A stretch of 38,743 bases of DNA. Origin: CAYNLY01 sp964398225 (GTDB lineage Bacteria > Pseudomonadota > Zetaproteobacteria > Mariprofundales > Mariprofundaceae). Location: positions 1 through 38,743 of the forward strand of contig CAYNLY010000009.1 in NCBI GenBank assembly GCA_964398225.1. Reading direction: 5' to 3'. The position numbers and the translations under genes were made by a program. The notes under the pieces were generated by a model that saw nothing but the letters and a program-made list of their open reading frames with translations, was not told where the DNA came from and did not search any database. The stretch's first letter is position 1, and each line of letters opens with the position of its first letter. Shown in pieces: positions 30,784 to 38,743 of this stretch.

Positions 30784-32810
30784 TCGCCGGATTCGGCGAG
30801 GCTGACCTCGATCTGGCCGCGCACCGGATCCACGCGATCGATCCGGACCCGGATGGGGTCGCCCAGCGCGTAGGCCTTGCCGCTGCCGCGGGCGACCAGC
30901 CGGTGGCCGCTTTCGTCCAGCTCGAAACGGGCGCCCAGCGCATCCACGTTCATCGAGCCTTCGGCCAGCGTTTCGTCAAACTGGACGAACAGGCGCCGGC
31001 CGGTCATGCCGCTGATGCGCGCGGTCAGCTCCCGGCCAAGGTCCTTCTCGTGGTAGAGCGCGCCGAGCATGGCCTGCACGTCCCATTCCGCCCGCTGCTG
31101 CTTGCGCTCCTGCCGCGAGATGTGCTCGCCGATCTCGGCAAGCTCCTTCGCCGGTTGCCAGCGGTCGGGATGTTCGCCGCGCAGCACCGCCTTCAGCCGA
31201 CGGTGCACGGTCAAATCCGCGTAGCGGCGGATGGGGCTGGTGAAGTGGCAGTAGGTCGGATAGGCAAGGCCGAAATGCCCTTCGTTTTCCGGCGAATAGC
31301 GCGCCTGCTGCATCGCGCGAAGCACCAGCCGGTGCAGCACATGCTCGAAGGGCCGTCCCTCGGCGGCTTCGAGCACGTCCTGAACATCGGCCGGGCGAAC
31401 GACAAGACGGCGGCCCTGGCGCCGGATCGGAATGGACAGCCCGAACGGCGCAAGCCAGGTGTTCAGCTGCTCGATCGATTCGGGCTCGGGAGCGGGGTGC
31501 ACCCGGTAGAGGAACGGGCACTTCCTGGCCTCGAGAAACTCGGCCACCGAGGTGTTGGCCGCCAGCATCATTTCCTCGATCAGATGGTGCGCGATGTTGC
31601 GTTCGCTCTGGGCAAGATCGGCCACCCGGCCCTCATGCAGCACCGCTCGAACCTCGGGCACGTCAAGATCGAGCGCGCCGCGGAGCTGACGGCGCCGGGC
31701 GAGTTTCCGGTACAGGCGCGCGGCGTCGTCGAGCATCTTCCGGACGGTTTCGTCCGGGACGGCTTCGGCGTCCCGCTCCTCGATCCAGCGCGCGGCCTGG
31801 GCGTAGGTGAGCCGCGCCCTGGAATGGATCACCGCCTCGGCCAGATGGATGCCGTGGCGCTTGCCGGTGGCGTCAAAGCGCATGCGCACGGCCATCGTCA
31901 GCCTGGGCACGTCCGGATTGAGCGAGCAAAGTCCGTTGGACAGCTTCTCCGGGAGCATCGGGATGACCCGATCGGGAAAATAGAACGAGTTGCCCCGCTC
32001 CCGGGCCTCCCGGTCCAGTTCGGATCCCCGCAGCACGTAGTGGGCCACATCCGCGATGGCCACCCAGGCCTCGAATCCCTCGCCGCGGGGCAGGACGCAG
32101 ATGGCGTCGTCGAAGTCGCGCGCATCCTCACCGTCGATTGTGACAAACGGAAGCCGGCGCAGATCCTCGCGGCCGGCGAAATCCCGGGTTTTCGGCCGCT
32201 CGGGGATCGAGCGGCATTCCTCCATGACTCCGTCCGGAAACCCGTGCGGGAGCCCCAGTTCGTCGACGACGATGTCGATCAGCTGCTTCGGCGTGAGCTG
32301 CCAGCTGCCGAACACACCCAGGACGCGGCCCTTCAGCGGCCGGGTGCCGCGCCGGATCTCGACGCGGACCCAGTCACCTTCCTCCGCCTGGCCGCGATCG
32401 CGTTCGCCGACGAGGATGCGGATGTTCTGGCGGCTCGAGCGGGGCTCGACCCAGAAGGCTCCGCGGTCGCGGATAAGCTGGCCCACCAGAATGGGGCTTG
32501 CTTCCTCGACGATGCGCACGACGCTCGCCGATTCGCGGCCGCGCCTGCGGACCGGCCGGATCTCGACGACGTCGCCATGCATCAGGCCACGCATTTCCTC
32601 CGGAGGCAGGAAGAATCCCTTGTCGCGGCCGGGTACGTCGACGAAGCCGAAGCCGTCGGGATGCGCGGAGACCGTGCCGATCAGAGGCTTGTCGGCGCCC
32701 CCGGCCGAAGGAGCCTTCCGAGCACGGCTACGGGCGCGGCGGCGCGCGCTCTCCTGTCCGCGCTTCCGGGCTCTGCTCCGGGGATTTCTGGCCGGCTTCT
32801 TTCTTGACAC
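30780..32810 (-). CDS. rnr: Ribonuclease R
   Basis: 676 aa 3'-5' exoribonuclease. A 40-residue Arg/Lys/Ser/Ala-rich N-terminus is followed by a cold-shock domain (GTVSAHPDGFGFVDVPGRD), the RNB catalytic domain with metal-binding aspartates D226, D232, D234 and D235 in DGEDARDFDDA, and a C-terminal S1 domain. The N-terminal helix-turn-helix of longer RNase R proteins is missing. The start is GTG 32810, with CGGAG 7 nt upstream. A more upstream ATG (32879) gives a peptide unlike the family. Involved in RNA quality control and trans-translation. Confidence 0.94.
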   Translation of the reverse strand: MSRKKPARNPRSRARKRGQESARRRARSRARKAPSAGGADKPLIGTVSAHPDGFGFVDVPGRDKGFFLPPEEMRGLMHGDVVEIRPVRRRGRESASVVRIVEEASPILVGQLIRDRGAFWVEPRSSRQNIRILVGERDRGQAEEGDWVRVEIRRGTRPLKGRVLGVFGSWQLTPKQLIDIVVDELGLPHGFPDGVMEECRSIPERPKTRDFAGREDLRRLPFVTIDGEDARDFDDAICVLPRGEGFEAWVAIADVAHYVLRGSELDREARERGNSFYFPDRVIPMLPEKLSNGLCSLNPDVPRLTMAVRMRFDATGKRHGIHLAEAVIHSRARLTYAQAARWIEERDAEAVPDETVRKMLDDAARLYRKLARRRQLRGALDLDVPEVRAVLHEGRVADLAQSERNIAHHLIEEMMLAANTSVAEFLEARKCPFLYRVHPAPEPESIEQLNTWLAPFGLSIPIRRQGRRLVVRPADVQDVLEAAEGRPFEHVLHRLVLRAMQQARYSPENEGHFGLAYPTYCHFTSPIRRYADLTVHRRLKAVLRGEHPDRWQPAKELAEIGEHISRQERKQQRAEWDVQAMLGALYHEKDLGRELTARISGMTGRRLFVQFDETLAEGSMNVDALGARFELDESGHRLVARGSGKAYALGDPIRVRIDRVDPVRGQIEVSLAESGD

Positions 32811-32885
32811 GTTCGGACTCCGATTTATGATTCTGCACCGCCTGAGGGCGCGGCAGAGGGTACTCCCTTGCGGCGCCAACGCAAT

Positions 32886-32973
<88 letters not shown>

Positions 32974-33007
32974 TCTCAGAGTCCAGAGGCATTCCGAGCC
33001 GACGATG

Positions 33008-33033
33008 AAACCCGCCGAAATGGCGGGTTTTTT
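33008..33033 (+). terminator. Terminator after tRNA-Leu
   Basis: AAACCCGCC (33008-33016), loop GAAAT, GGCGGGTTT (33022-33030) and further T to 33033. A typical strong intrinsic terminator 35 nt after the tRNA. Confidence 0.93.
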
Positions 33034-33095
33034 GTTGGGCGATTCTTCCCGCGCTTCCAGGCCGGGCTCCAGCACGGCCCATGGCCCGGAAGATC

Positions 33096-33149
33096 GCCAC
33101 CTTCGGGAGCCCCTTGCCTGCCCGGTTTCGGGGCTGGGTGGCCTTTTTT
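33096..33149 (+). terminator. Second terminator-like structure before xerD
   Basis: An outer stem GCCACC/GGTGGC (33096-33101 with 33137-33142) and an inner stem AGCCCC/GGGGCT (33108-33113 with 33130-33135) are followed by C and TTTTTT. It lies 63 nt after the first terminator with no gene between. It could be a backup terminator or the end of a small RNA starting in 33034-33095, where I see no clear promoter. Confidence 0.4.
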
Positions 33150-33175
33150 CGTAGTCAATCGCGGCCTGTCTCCAC

Positions 33176-33181
33176 TATACT
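33176..33181 (+). promoter_or_regulatory. Candidate -10 of xerD, leaderless type
   Basis: TATACT, a five-of-six match to TATAAT, ends 8 nt before the xerD ATG. The predicted transcription start lies within 0-2 nt of the start codon and there is no Shine-Dalgarno. The -35 region (TAGTCA at an 18-bp distance) is weak. Confidence 0.5.
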
Positions 33182-33189
33182 GCAAGCCA

Positions 33190-34086
33190 ATGAGGGACGA
33201 AATCGCAACGGATGAGGAACGGCTGACCGGAATGATCGATCGGCTGGCGATGCTGCGCGGATGGTCGCCCGCCACCCGGGCAGCCTATCGCGCCGATCTG
33301 CTCGATGCCGCCCGCGTTCTGGCCCGGCGCGGTGCCAGTCTGTTCACGGCGGGCGATGCCGAAGTGCGCGGCTATCTTGCTGAGCTCGGCCGGCGGGGAC
33401 TGAGTGCGGCGACGATTCGTCGCCGGCGAAGCGCGCTCTCGACCTGGTTTTCCTTTCTGCAGGAATCCGGGCTCAGGGAGGATCATCCGGCCCGGAGGCT
33501 GCCCGGGATGCGGGCAGGCCGGCGGCTGCCGAGGTACATGTCCGAGGAGGAGGTCGAACGGCTTCTGGCCGCACCCGATGTGCGGACCCGGGCAGGCCTG
33601 CGCGACCGGTGCATGCTCGAGCTGATGTATGCGACCGGGCTTCGGGTCAGCGAGATTGCGGGTCTGACGCTGGCCGGGCTGGACATGGCCGCGGGATTCG
33701 TGCGGGTGACCGGCAAGGGCGGCAGGGAGCGGATCGTGCCGTTCGGCGAGGAGGCCGGGCGGTGGCTTTCCCGGTGGCTCGAGCGGAGGCCAAGCGGTTC
33801 TGCGTTTCTGTTTCCGGGGCGCGGAGGGCGCCCGATGACGCGTCAGAACATCTGGCAGCGCATCCGGATGCATGCCCGTGCCGCGGGCATTCGGCCGCTG
33901 CCGTCGCCGCATACGCTCCGGCACGCCTTCGCCACGCATCTGCTGAATCACGGCGCGGATCTGAGGGCCGTGCAGATGCTGCTCGGCCATGCCCATGTGA
34001 CGACGACGGAGATCTACACCCATGTGACGCGCGCGCGTCTGCGCGAGGCCGTCGAGCGGAATCATCCGCTGGGCAGGGCGGCATGA
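33190..34086 (+). CDS. xerD: Site-specific tyrosine recombinase XerD
   Basis: 298 aa. N-terminal SAM-like core-binding domain (about 10-95) and C-terminal catalytic domain with R152 (GLRVSEIAGL), K176 (TGKGGRE), H241-x2-R244 (HTLRHAFATHLLNHGADLR), H267 (LLGHAHVTTTEIY) and nucleophile Y276. The NHGADLRxVQMLLGH segment is the XerD/XerC signature. It resolves chromosome dimers at dif with a partner. No dif-like site is in the window. The stop overlaps the ATG of the following cNMP-binding protein. Confidence 0.94.
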   Translation: MRDEIATDEERLTGMIDRLAMLRGWSPATRAAYRADLLDAARVLARRGASLFTAGDAEVRGYLAELGRRGLSAATIRRRRSALSTWFSFLQESGLREDHPARRLPGMRAGRRLPRYMSEEEVERLLAAPDVRTRAGLRDRCMLELMYATGLRVSEIAGLTLAGLDMAAGFVRVTGKGGRERIVPFGEEAGRWLSRWLERRPSGSAFLFPGRGGRPMTRQNIWQRIRMHARAAGIRPLPSPHTLRHAFATHLLNHGADLRAVQMLLGHAHVTTTEIYTHVTRARLREAVERNHPLGRAA

Positions 34087-35282
34087 GCGAAGCATCCCGG
34101 CAAGCGGGTCTGCTGCGCGAGGCCACGCGGCACGTAATGGCGGGCCGGTATCTCGAGGCGGCGCGAATCTACGAGCGGCTGCTGGCCGGCGCACATGGCG
34201 GCGACGATCTCGACCTGCGCATGCGCTACGCCTACTGCGCGGAGCGTGCGGGGCGCATCGATACCGCCATCGAGGTCTATCGCTGGCTGGTCGATGAATA
34301 CAGGCGTCGGGGGGAGGCGGGCGCGGCGGCGCGGCTGAGCGAACATGTGCTGGGCCTGGCTGCGGGCGCAACGCGTGCGGTCGAGCGTCCCCGGCCGGCC
34401 CCCGAGGTGCGGGTCGAGCCGCTTACCGAGGCCGAGCTCACCGAGGCGTTGTATGCCATGGGAACGCGGAGGCATCTGGGCGCCGGGGACGTGCTCTGCC
34501 GCGCCGGCGATGTGCCCCAGGAACTCTGGCTTCTGGAGTCGGGCGCCTTCGAGGTGCATATCCCCGATTTCGAGGATCACGACATCGTGCGCAGGCCCGA
34601 GGCGGGCGTGACGCTCCTGGGGGAGATCGGCTATTTCACGCTTCAGCGCCGGACCGCGACCCTGGTGGCGGCCGAGGATTCGAGCGTGATCGAGGTCTCG
34701 AGAGCCAGCATCGAGGCCAGGTGCGACGAGGACCCGGCCTTCGCCGGTGCCTTCGAGCGTCTGATGCGTGAAAAATGGGTGGAGCCGGCGCTCGCGCGGC
34801 ATGAGGTGTTTGCGCGGATCAACGATGTGGACCGGCTGAAGCTGGCGCACTGCTTCCGCCCGAGGCGCCTGACGCCGGGCGAGACGCTGATCGAGGCGGG
34901 TGTGACGCATTCGTGCGCGTATCTTCTTCAGCAGGGATGCCTGTTTTACATGCATTCGGAGCCGTCGGTGCGGGACGACGCGTTCGAGGCCGAGGATGGC
35001 TCGATCATCACCAGCGTGCTTCCGGGCGACTTCGTTCATCTGGGCGGGCTTGTTGGGGATTATCCCAGCCCGTACCGGATCGTGGCCGCATCGCCCGCGC
35101 TCGTGCTCGGGCTTTCGGCCCGGGATTTCGAGCCTTTTCTGGCGCGGCGCCCATGGCTTGTGGCCACGATCGAGGAGTTTCGGGAGCGTCCGGCCCACCT
35201 GCAGCTGATGCGCCCGGAGGAGTTTCGCTCGTGGGCGGAAGGCAGCACGTTGAAGGTGCTGCATTCGGGGCTGTGGAGGTAG
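34083..35282 (+). CDS. TPR-like protein with two cyclic-nucleotide-binding domains (copy 1)
   Basis: 399 aa, soluble. Residues 8-95 form helical TPR-like repeats (GRYLEAARIYERLL, GRIDTAIEVYRWLVDEY), then a proline-rich linker, CNB1 (about 125-213) with a phosphate-binding-cassette-like LLGEIGYFTLQRRTATLVA, and CNB2 (about 245-355), which is degenerate (PGDFVHLGGL). There is no DNA-binding or catalytic domain, so it is probably a cNMP-responsive adaptor. It overlaps xerD (ATGA) and is followed after 3 nt by a paralogue. The function is not known to me. Confidence 0.85.
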   Translation: MSEASRQAGLLREATRHVMAGRYLEAARIYERLLAGAHGGDDLDLRMRYAYCAERAGRIDTAIEVYRWLVDEYRRRGEAGAAARLSEHVLGLAAGATRAVERPRPAPEVRVEPLTEAELTEALYAMGTRRHLGAGDVLCRAGDVPQELWLLESGAFEVHIPDFEDHDIVRRPEAGVTLLGEIGYFTLQRRTATLVAAEDSSVIEVSRASIEARCDEDPAFAGAFERLMREKWVEPALARHEVFARINDVDRLKLAHCFRPRRLTPGETLIEAGVTHSCAYLLQQGCLFYMHSEPSVRDDAFEAEDGSIITSVLPGDFVHLGGLVGDYPSPYRIVAASPALVLGLSARDFEPFLARRPWLVATIEEFRERPAHLQLMRPEEFRSWAEGSTLKVLHSGLWR

Positions 35283-35285
35283 CGG

Positions 35286-36446
35286 ATGGCGGACGGACGG
35301 GACTACAACGAGATCTTCCGCCAGGCGCGGGAGGCTGCAGCAGCCGGCGATTTTGAAACCGCCCGAAGGCTCTACGGCGAGCTGTGGAAGTCTCCGGTCT
35401 GGCGCAAGGATCGTGAGGTGCAGCTGCATTACGCCTATTCCTGCGAGCGCACCGGCGACTATTCCGCGGCGCTCGAGGCCTATCAGGCGCTGATCAACAA
35501 CTACACGCTCGACGACCGGAGCGAGGAGGCCGCGCTCGTCGAGGAGAGCATGGTCCGGCTGCGCGAGCTGATGGTCGGCAGCGAGCAGGACAGCCGCGCC
35601 CGGGTCATCGATGCGCTGGACGACGCCACCGAGGCGGTGCTCGTGCGCAAGCTGTTCGCCCATGCCTACGAGCGCCGCTTTCAGCCGGGTGAGCTGATCT
35701 GCCGGATCGGGGATCCGGCCGGGCATATGTGGCTGCTCGTCGAAGGCGAGGTGGATGTGCTCGTGCCGGGCCAGAGCGTGAGCACGATCAAGGGGAGCCC
35801 CAAACGGCCCGCGCTGCTCGGCGAGCTCGGCTATTTCACCGGCATGCGCCGGGCGGCTTCCCTGTGCTGCGCGACCGAAGTCCGGGTGCTTGAGCTTTCC
35901 TACGAGAAGCTCGAGGAACTGCTGGCCCAGGACAGCTCCCTGCCGCCGATGCTCGAGCATCTGTTCCGGCACCGGCTGGTGCTCCGATTGCTGTCCCAGC
36001 ACGAGATCTTCAAGCTGATCAACGACGTGGACCGGCGCAATCTGACCAAGCTGTTCGAGAACACGACGATGCGGCCGGGACAGGTGCTGATCGAGCAGGG
36101 GGCCGAGGAGCCCAACGCCTACCTGGTTCAGTCGGGAACGATGCTTCTGGTCCGGCGGGAAGAGGGCGAGGACGTGCTTCTCGGCAGCATGCATCCGGGC
36201 GACATGTTCCATCTGGGCGGCCTGCTGCGGGGATTCCGGGCGCCCTATCGGGCCGTTGCCGGCACGCCCACAAGGCTGCTGCGGTTGCCGCGGGCCGCAT
36301 TCGAGCCGTTCATGAAGCGGCGGCCGTGGCTGATCAAGGCGATTCTGAAGCAGAGCCGGGTCTCGATGGAGCGCCAGATCCTGCATCCGGAGGCGCGCAA
36401 CCTCTGGGCGGCCAACCGCTACATCGACCTGGATGGAAAATCCTGA
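35286..36446 (+). CDS. TPR-like protein with two cyclic-nucleotide-binding domains (copy 2)
   Basis: 386 aa, same design as its upstream neighbour. TPR-like helices lie at 8-98 (GDFETARRLYGELW, GDYSAALEAYQALINNY), CNB1 about 118-210 (LLGELGYFTGMRRAASL) and CNB2 about 245-342 (PGDMFHLGGL). Shared blocks such as INDVDR, HLGGL and FEPF-x2-RRPWL show a tandem duplication with later divergence. There is no output domain. It may form a hetero-oligomer with copy 1. Role unknown. Confidence 0.85.
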   Translation: MADGRDYNEIFRQAREAAAAGDFETARRLYGELWKSPVWRKDREVQLHYAYSCERTGDYSAALEAYQALINNYTLDDRSEEAALVEESMVRLRELMVGSEQDSRARVIDALDDATEAVLVRKLFAHAYERRFQPGELICRIGDPAGHMWLLVEGEVDVLVPGQSVSTIKGSPKRPALLGELGYFTGMRRAASLCCATEVRVLELSYEKLEELLAQDSSLPPMLEHLFRHRLVLRLLSQHEIFKLINDVDRRNLTKLFENTTMRPGQVLIEQGAEEPNAYLVQSGTMLLVRREEGEDVLLGSMHPGDMFHLGGLLRGFRAPYRAVAGTPTRLLRLPRAAFEPFMKRRPWLIKAILKQSRVSMERQILHPEARNLWAANRYIDLDGKS

Positions 36447-36463
36447 GCGGATCGGGCTAGAGT
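36434..36463 (+). promoter_or_regulatory. Weak candidate promoter of the citrate synthase gene
   Basis: TGGAAA (36434-36439), 18-bp spacer, TAGAGT (36458-36463). The leader would contain a CGCGCC/GGCGCG hairpin (36473-36490) before the GAGGAGA ribosome-binding site. The element overlaps the end of the previous gene. Confidence 0.3.
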
Positions 36464-36514
36464 AGGGCCTTCCGCGCCCGAGATGGCGCGAGAACCTTCC
36501 CCGAGGAGACGCCG

Positions 36515-37690
36515 ATGGCCGAATCGAACAACGCTGCCGAGTCCATTGCCTGTTATTCTCCCGGGCTTGCCGGGATTCCGGTGGCGGAATCCGCGATCTC
36601 GTACGTGGACGGCCAGCGCGGCCATCTCGAATACCGGGGCATCGACATCGAGGAACTGGCCGAGAAGTCCTCGTTTGAAGAGACCGCCTACCTGCTGATC
36701 TACGGGGAGCTTCCGACCCGGGAGGAGCTCGACCGCTTCGATCGCGAGCTGCGCGAACACCGGCGCATCAAGTTCCGGATCCGGGACATGATGAAATGCT
36801 TCCCGGAATCCGCGCATCCGATGGATGCGCTTCAGGCCTCCGTTGCCGCCCTGGGCATGTTCTATCCTCTGCCGCACCGTCTCGACCAGAAACTGAGCGA
36901 GGACCAGGTCCGGCAGGTGTGCGTGAACCTGATCGCGAAGATGCCCACGCTGGTGGCGGCGCATGCGCGGATGCGCACCGGCGATGATCCGATTCCTCCG
37001 CGGGACGACCTTTCGCATGCCGGCAATTTCTTCTGGATGCTGACCGGGCGGGAGCCCTACCGGCTGACCGAGCGGATTCTTGATGTCGCATTCATCGTGC
37101 ATGCCGAGCATACGATGAACGCGAGCACCTTTGCGACCCTTGTGACTGCTTCCACCGGCGCCGATCCCTACACCTCGATCAGCGCGGCGGTGGGCGCCCT
37201 CTCCGGACCGCTGCACGGCGGCGCGAACGAGGAAGTGCTCCGGATGCTCGACGAGATCGGATCGGTGGACCGCGCCGAGGAATACCTGAACCGCAAACTC
37301 GCCAACAAGGAAAAGATTCCGGGACTGGGCCACCGCGTCTATAAGACCAAGGATCCGCGCGCCACCCTCCTCCAGCATCTGTACGGAAAGCTCACCGAGA
37401 AGATGGGTTCCGATCCCACCTACGAGATCGCCCGCAGGATCGAGGAGCTGTCCGCGGGCACGCTGGGCAAGAAGGGGGTGTGCCCCAACGTCGATTTCTA
37501 TTCCGGCATCGTCTACCGCAAGCTGGGGATTCCGACCGATCTGTTTACGCCGATGTTCGCGATCGCCCGGGTCGCCGGGTGGCTAGCGCACTGGCGCGAA
37601 CAGCTCGGGCATTCGCGCATCTACCGGCCGAACCAGATTTATGTCGGCGAACATGGCCGGCATTACGTGCCGATCGACGAGCGGGGCTGA
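36515..37690 (+). CDS. gltA: Citrate synthase
   Basis: 391 aa. Condenses oxaloacetate and acetyl-CoA at the entry to the TCA cycle. Catalytic residues H199 (HAEHTMNAST), H234 (GPLHGGANEE) and D327 (CPNVDFYSG) are present, as is the GLGHRVYKTKDPR segment. The length fits the shorter dimeric-type enzymes rather than the 427-residue hexameric E. coli GltA, so NADH inhibition is doubtful. GAGGAGA lies 5 nt before the ATG. It is 8 nt from the convergent BASS gene, with no terminator seen between them. Confidence 0.95.
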   Translation: MAESNNAAESIACYSPGLAGIPVAESAISYVDGQRGHLEYRGIDIEELAEKSSFEETAYLLIYGELPTREELDRFDRELREHRRIKFRIRDMMKCFPESAHPMDALQASVAALGMFYPLPHRLDQKLSEDQVRQVCVNLIAKMPTLVAAHARMRTGDDPIPPRDDLSHAGNFFWMLTGREPYRLTERILDVAFIVHAEHTMNASTFATLVTASTGADPYTSISAAVGALSGPLHGGANEEVLRMLDEIGSVDRAEEYLNRKLANKEKIPGLGHRVYKTKDPRATLLQHLYGKLTEKMGSDPTYEIARRIEELSAGTLGKKGVCPNVDFYSGIVYRKLGIPTDLFTPMFAIARVAGWLAHWREQLGHSRIYRPNQIYVGEHGRHYVPIDERG

Positions 37691-37699
37691 GCGGCAGGC

Positions 37700-38638
37700 C
37701 TAGACGGCCGCGGGAACGGGCGAACGCCCCTTCAGCCAGCGGGTAAGCCCCGCCGCGGTCACGATGCACCAGACCGCGAACAGCGCGCCGGGAAGCGCGG
37801 TCTCGGGCGCGAAATGCTTCAGGGCCAGGGCCACGCCAAGGCCCGCGTTCTGCATCCCGATTTCGATGCTCAGCGTCAGTTGCCAGGCCTGCGGGAACGA
37901 GAAGAGGCGGCCGACCAGCCATCCCAGCGCGTAACCCAGTCCGTTCAGAAGAATCACGAGCCCCGCCACCATGGGTGGAGTATCCCCGATCCGGTCGTGG
38001 TTGGCGGCGACGGCGTAGCTGCAGATGATGATGATGGCCAGCGAGGCCAGCCCCGGTGCGATCGTCTCGGCCGCCGGAAGAAGCCGGCCAAGGCGTCGCC
38101 GGGCGCCGATGCCCAGCACCAGCGGCAGCACCACCGTCCAGAGGATCGTGCCCATCATCGGCCAGAAGGGGATCGCCATCAGCGCATGGCCGAGCCATTC
38201 GACCAATGCTGGCGTGAGCAGCGGCGAGAGCATCGTGGCCACGAGCGTCATTGCGATCGAGAAGGCGACAAGGCCGCCGGCGAGATAGGTGATGACATTG
38301 CTCGCCATCGCACCCGGCGCACAGCCGACGATGATGAATCCGAGCGCAAGCGCCGGCGTGGCGCCAAGTTCCGTGGCCAGCCAGGCGGCGCCGAACCCCA
38401 GCGCCGGCATGATGGCATATTGCGCGCCGACCCCGATCAGGATCCGGCCGGGATGCGCGAACGCCTCCCGGGCATCCGCAGGTTCCAGCGTGATGCCGAG
38501 CGCAAACATCGTGGCGGCAAACAGCCAGAGAAACACATGGCCGAACGGCAGGAAGATCGCAGGCTGCCAGTAAGCGGCAAGAGCCGAGAGCACCGTCAGC
38601 CAGGCGAGGTTCGAGCTGAGATAGCGCCAGACGAACAT
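37700..38638 (-). CDS. BASS-family (bile acid:sodium symporter-like) transporter
   Basis: 312 aa, about nine to ten membrane helices. The SBF-domain signatures include FALGITLEPAD, GFIIVGCAPGAMASNVITYLAGG (helix 4b crossing) and SIEIGMQNAGLGVALALKHF (helix 9 crossing), where Na+ and substrate bind in this family. Substrates range over organic anions, so it is not assignable here. It starts 32 nt after tRNA-Phe on the same strand with no terminator between, so it may be read through from the tRNA promoter. Confidence 0.92.
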   Translation of the reverse strand: MFVWRYLSSNLAWLTVLSALAAYWQPAIFLPFGHVFLWLFAATMFALGITLEPADAREAFAHPGRILIGVGAQYAIMPALGFGAAWLATELGATPALALGFIIVGCAPGAMASNVITYLAGGLVAFSIAMTLVATMLSPLLTPALVEWLGHALMAIPFWPMMGTILWTVVLPLVLGIGARRRLGRLLPAAETIAPGLASLAIIIICSYAVAANHDRIGDTPPMVAGLVILLNGLGYALGWLVGRLFSFPQAWQLTLSIEIGMQNAGLGVALALKHFAPETALPGALFAVWCIVTAAGLTRWLKGRSPVPAAV

Positions 38639-38670
38639 CAGTCAGGCCGCCCTGGACCGGAAGGAGGAAG

Positions 38671-38743
38671 TGGTGGCCAGGGACGGAATCGAACCGCCGA
38701 CACGGGGATTTTCAGTCCCCTGCTCTACCAACTGAGCTACCTG
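38671..38743 (-). tRNA. tRNA-Phe (anticodon GAA), 5' end cut by the window
   Basis: Read on the minus strand: GCTC D-arm, anticodon stem GGGGA/TCCCC with loop CTGAAAA (anticodon GAA), T arm GGCGG-TTCGATT-CCGTC, acceptor 3' strand CCTGGCC, discriminator A and encoded CCA (38673-38671). The acceptor 5' strand should be GGCCAGG, and only CAGG is inside the window, so three bases are missing. Confidence 0.95.

Noticed and set aside
30903..32807. 634-codon open frame on the plus strand across rnr
   Set aside because: Antisense shadow; the minus strand carries the complete RNase R with its catalytic aspartates.
33034..34090. A dif site near xerD
   Set aside because: No sequence resembling the 28-bp proteobacterial dif consensus was seen here or elsewhere in the window.
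34062..36386. 774-codon open frame antisense to the two CNB genes
   Set aside because: GC-rich antisense shadow. Composition is His/Arg/Leu/Pro-rich without recognisable domains, while the sense strand encodes clear CNB domains.

Overview
This is a GC-rich (roughly two-thirds G+C), gene-dense bacterial chromosome segment with nearly all genes overlapping or a few bases apart. The gene content (nadB, rseC-degP, DUF4390-ntrY-ntrX-trkA-trkH, xerD, rnr, all tRNAs with encoded CCA) points to the Pseudomonadota. Several traits do not fit a textbook beta- or gammaproteobacterium: a 61-residue four-cysteine zinc-type S14, a four-cysteine S4 and L24, a four-cysteine adenylate kinase lid, and the order secY-adk-infA-rpmJ. 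A deep-branching lineage (for example zetaproteobacterial or Acidithiobacillia-like) is possible, but I cannot settle the class by eye.

Region 1 (1-14589): the last codons of tuf, then the fused S10-spc-alpha ribosomal protein clusters in classical order, rpsJ to rplQ, with secY, adk, infA and rpoA embedded. A promoter-like element superimposed on a terminator-like hairpin lies between rpmJ and rpsM, the classical spc/alpha boundary. The cluster ends with rplQ, whose Ala/Glu-rich tail holds a 54-bp tandem repeat and a 100-N assembly gap, followed by a strong terminator.

Region 2 (14595-21616): acyP and nadB on the minus strand; divergently, rseC, then degP, a glutaredoxin-like protein, a TlpA-type thioredoxin and ligA, the last four tightly coupled. 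A PilZ-domain gene converges on ligA. This is an envelope-redox and protein-quality module plus NAD synthesis and DNA ligation.

Region 3 (21678-23827): tRNA-Gln with a good sigma-70 promoter and a structured trailer; a minus-strand EEP-family phosphodiesterase and hotdog thioesterase pair; and, divergently, a minimal class III adenylate cyclase behind a consensus sigma-54 (-24/-12) promoter.

Region 4 (23872-32810): a coupled operon DUF4390-ntrY-ntrX-trkA-trkH linking a membrane sensor kinase and its AAA+ response regulator to potassium uptake. NtrX carries GAFPGA in place of GAFTGA. RNase R converges from the other strand, sharing a CTAG with the trkH stop.

Region 5 (32886-38743): tRNA-Leu with terminator(s); xerD; two paralogous proteins with a TPR-like N-terminus and two cyclic-nucleotide-binding domains, the first translationally coupled to xerD; citrate synthase; a BASS-family transporter and tRNA-Phe on the minus strand.

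The most interesting points are the tandem TPR-CNB-CNB pair (with an adenylate cyclase 10 kb away), the NtrX GAFPGA change beside a consensus sigma-54 promoter, a recurring TAnnnT-(6-8 nt)-ATG arrangement suggesting leaderless mRNAs, the L17 repeat expansion that broke the assembly, and two convergent gene pairs whose stop codons share one CTAG.
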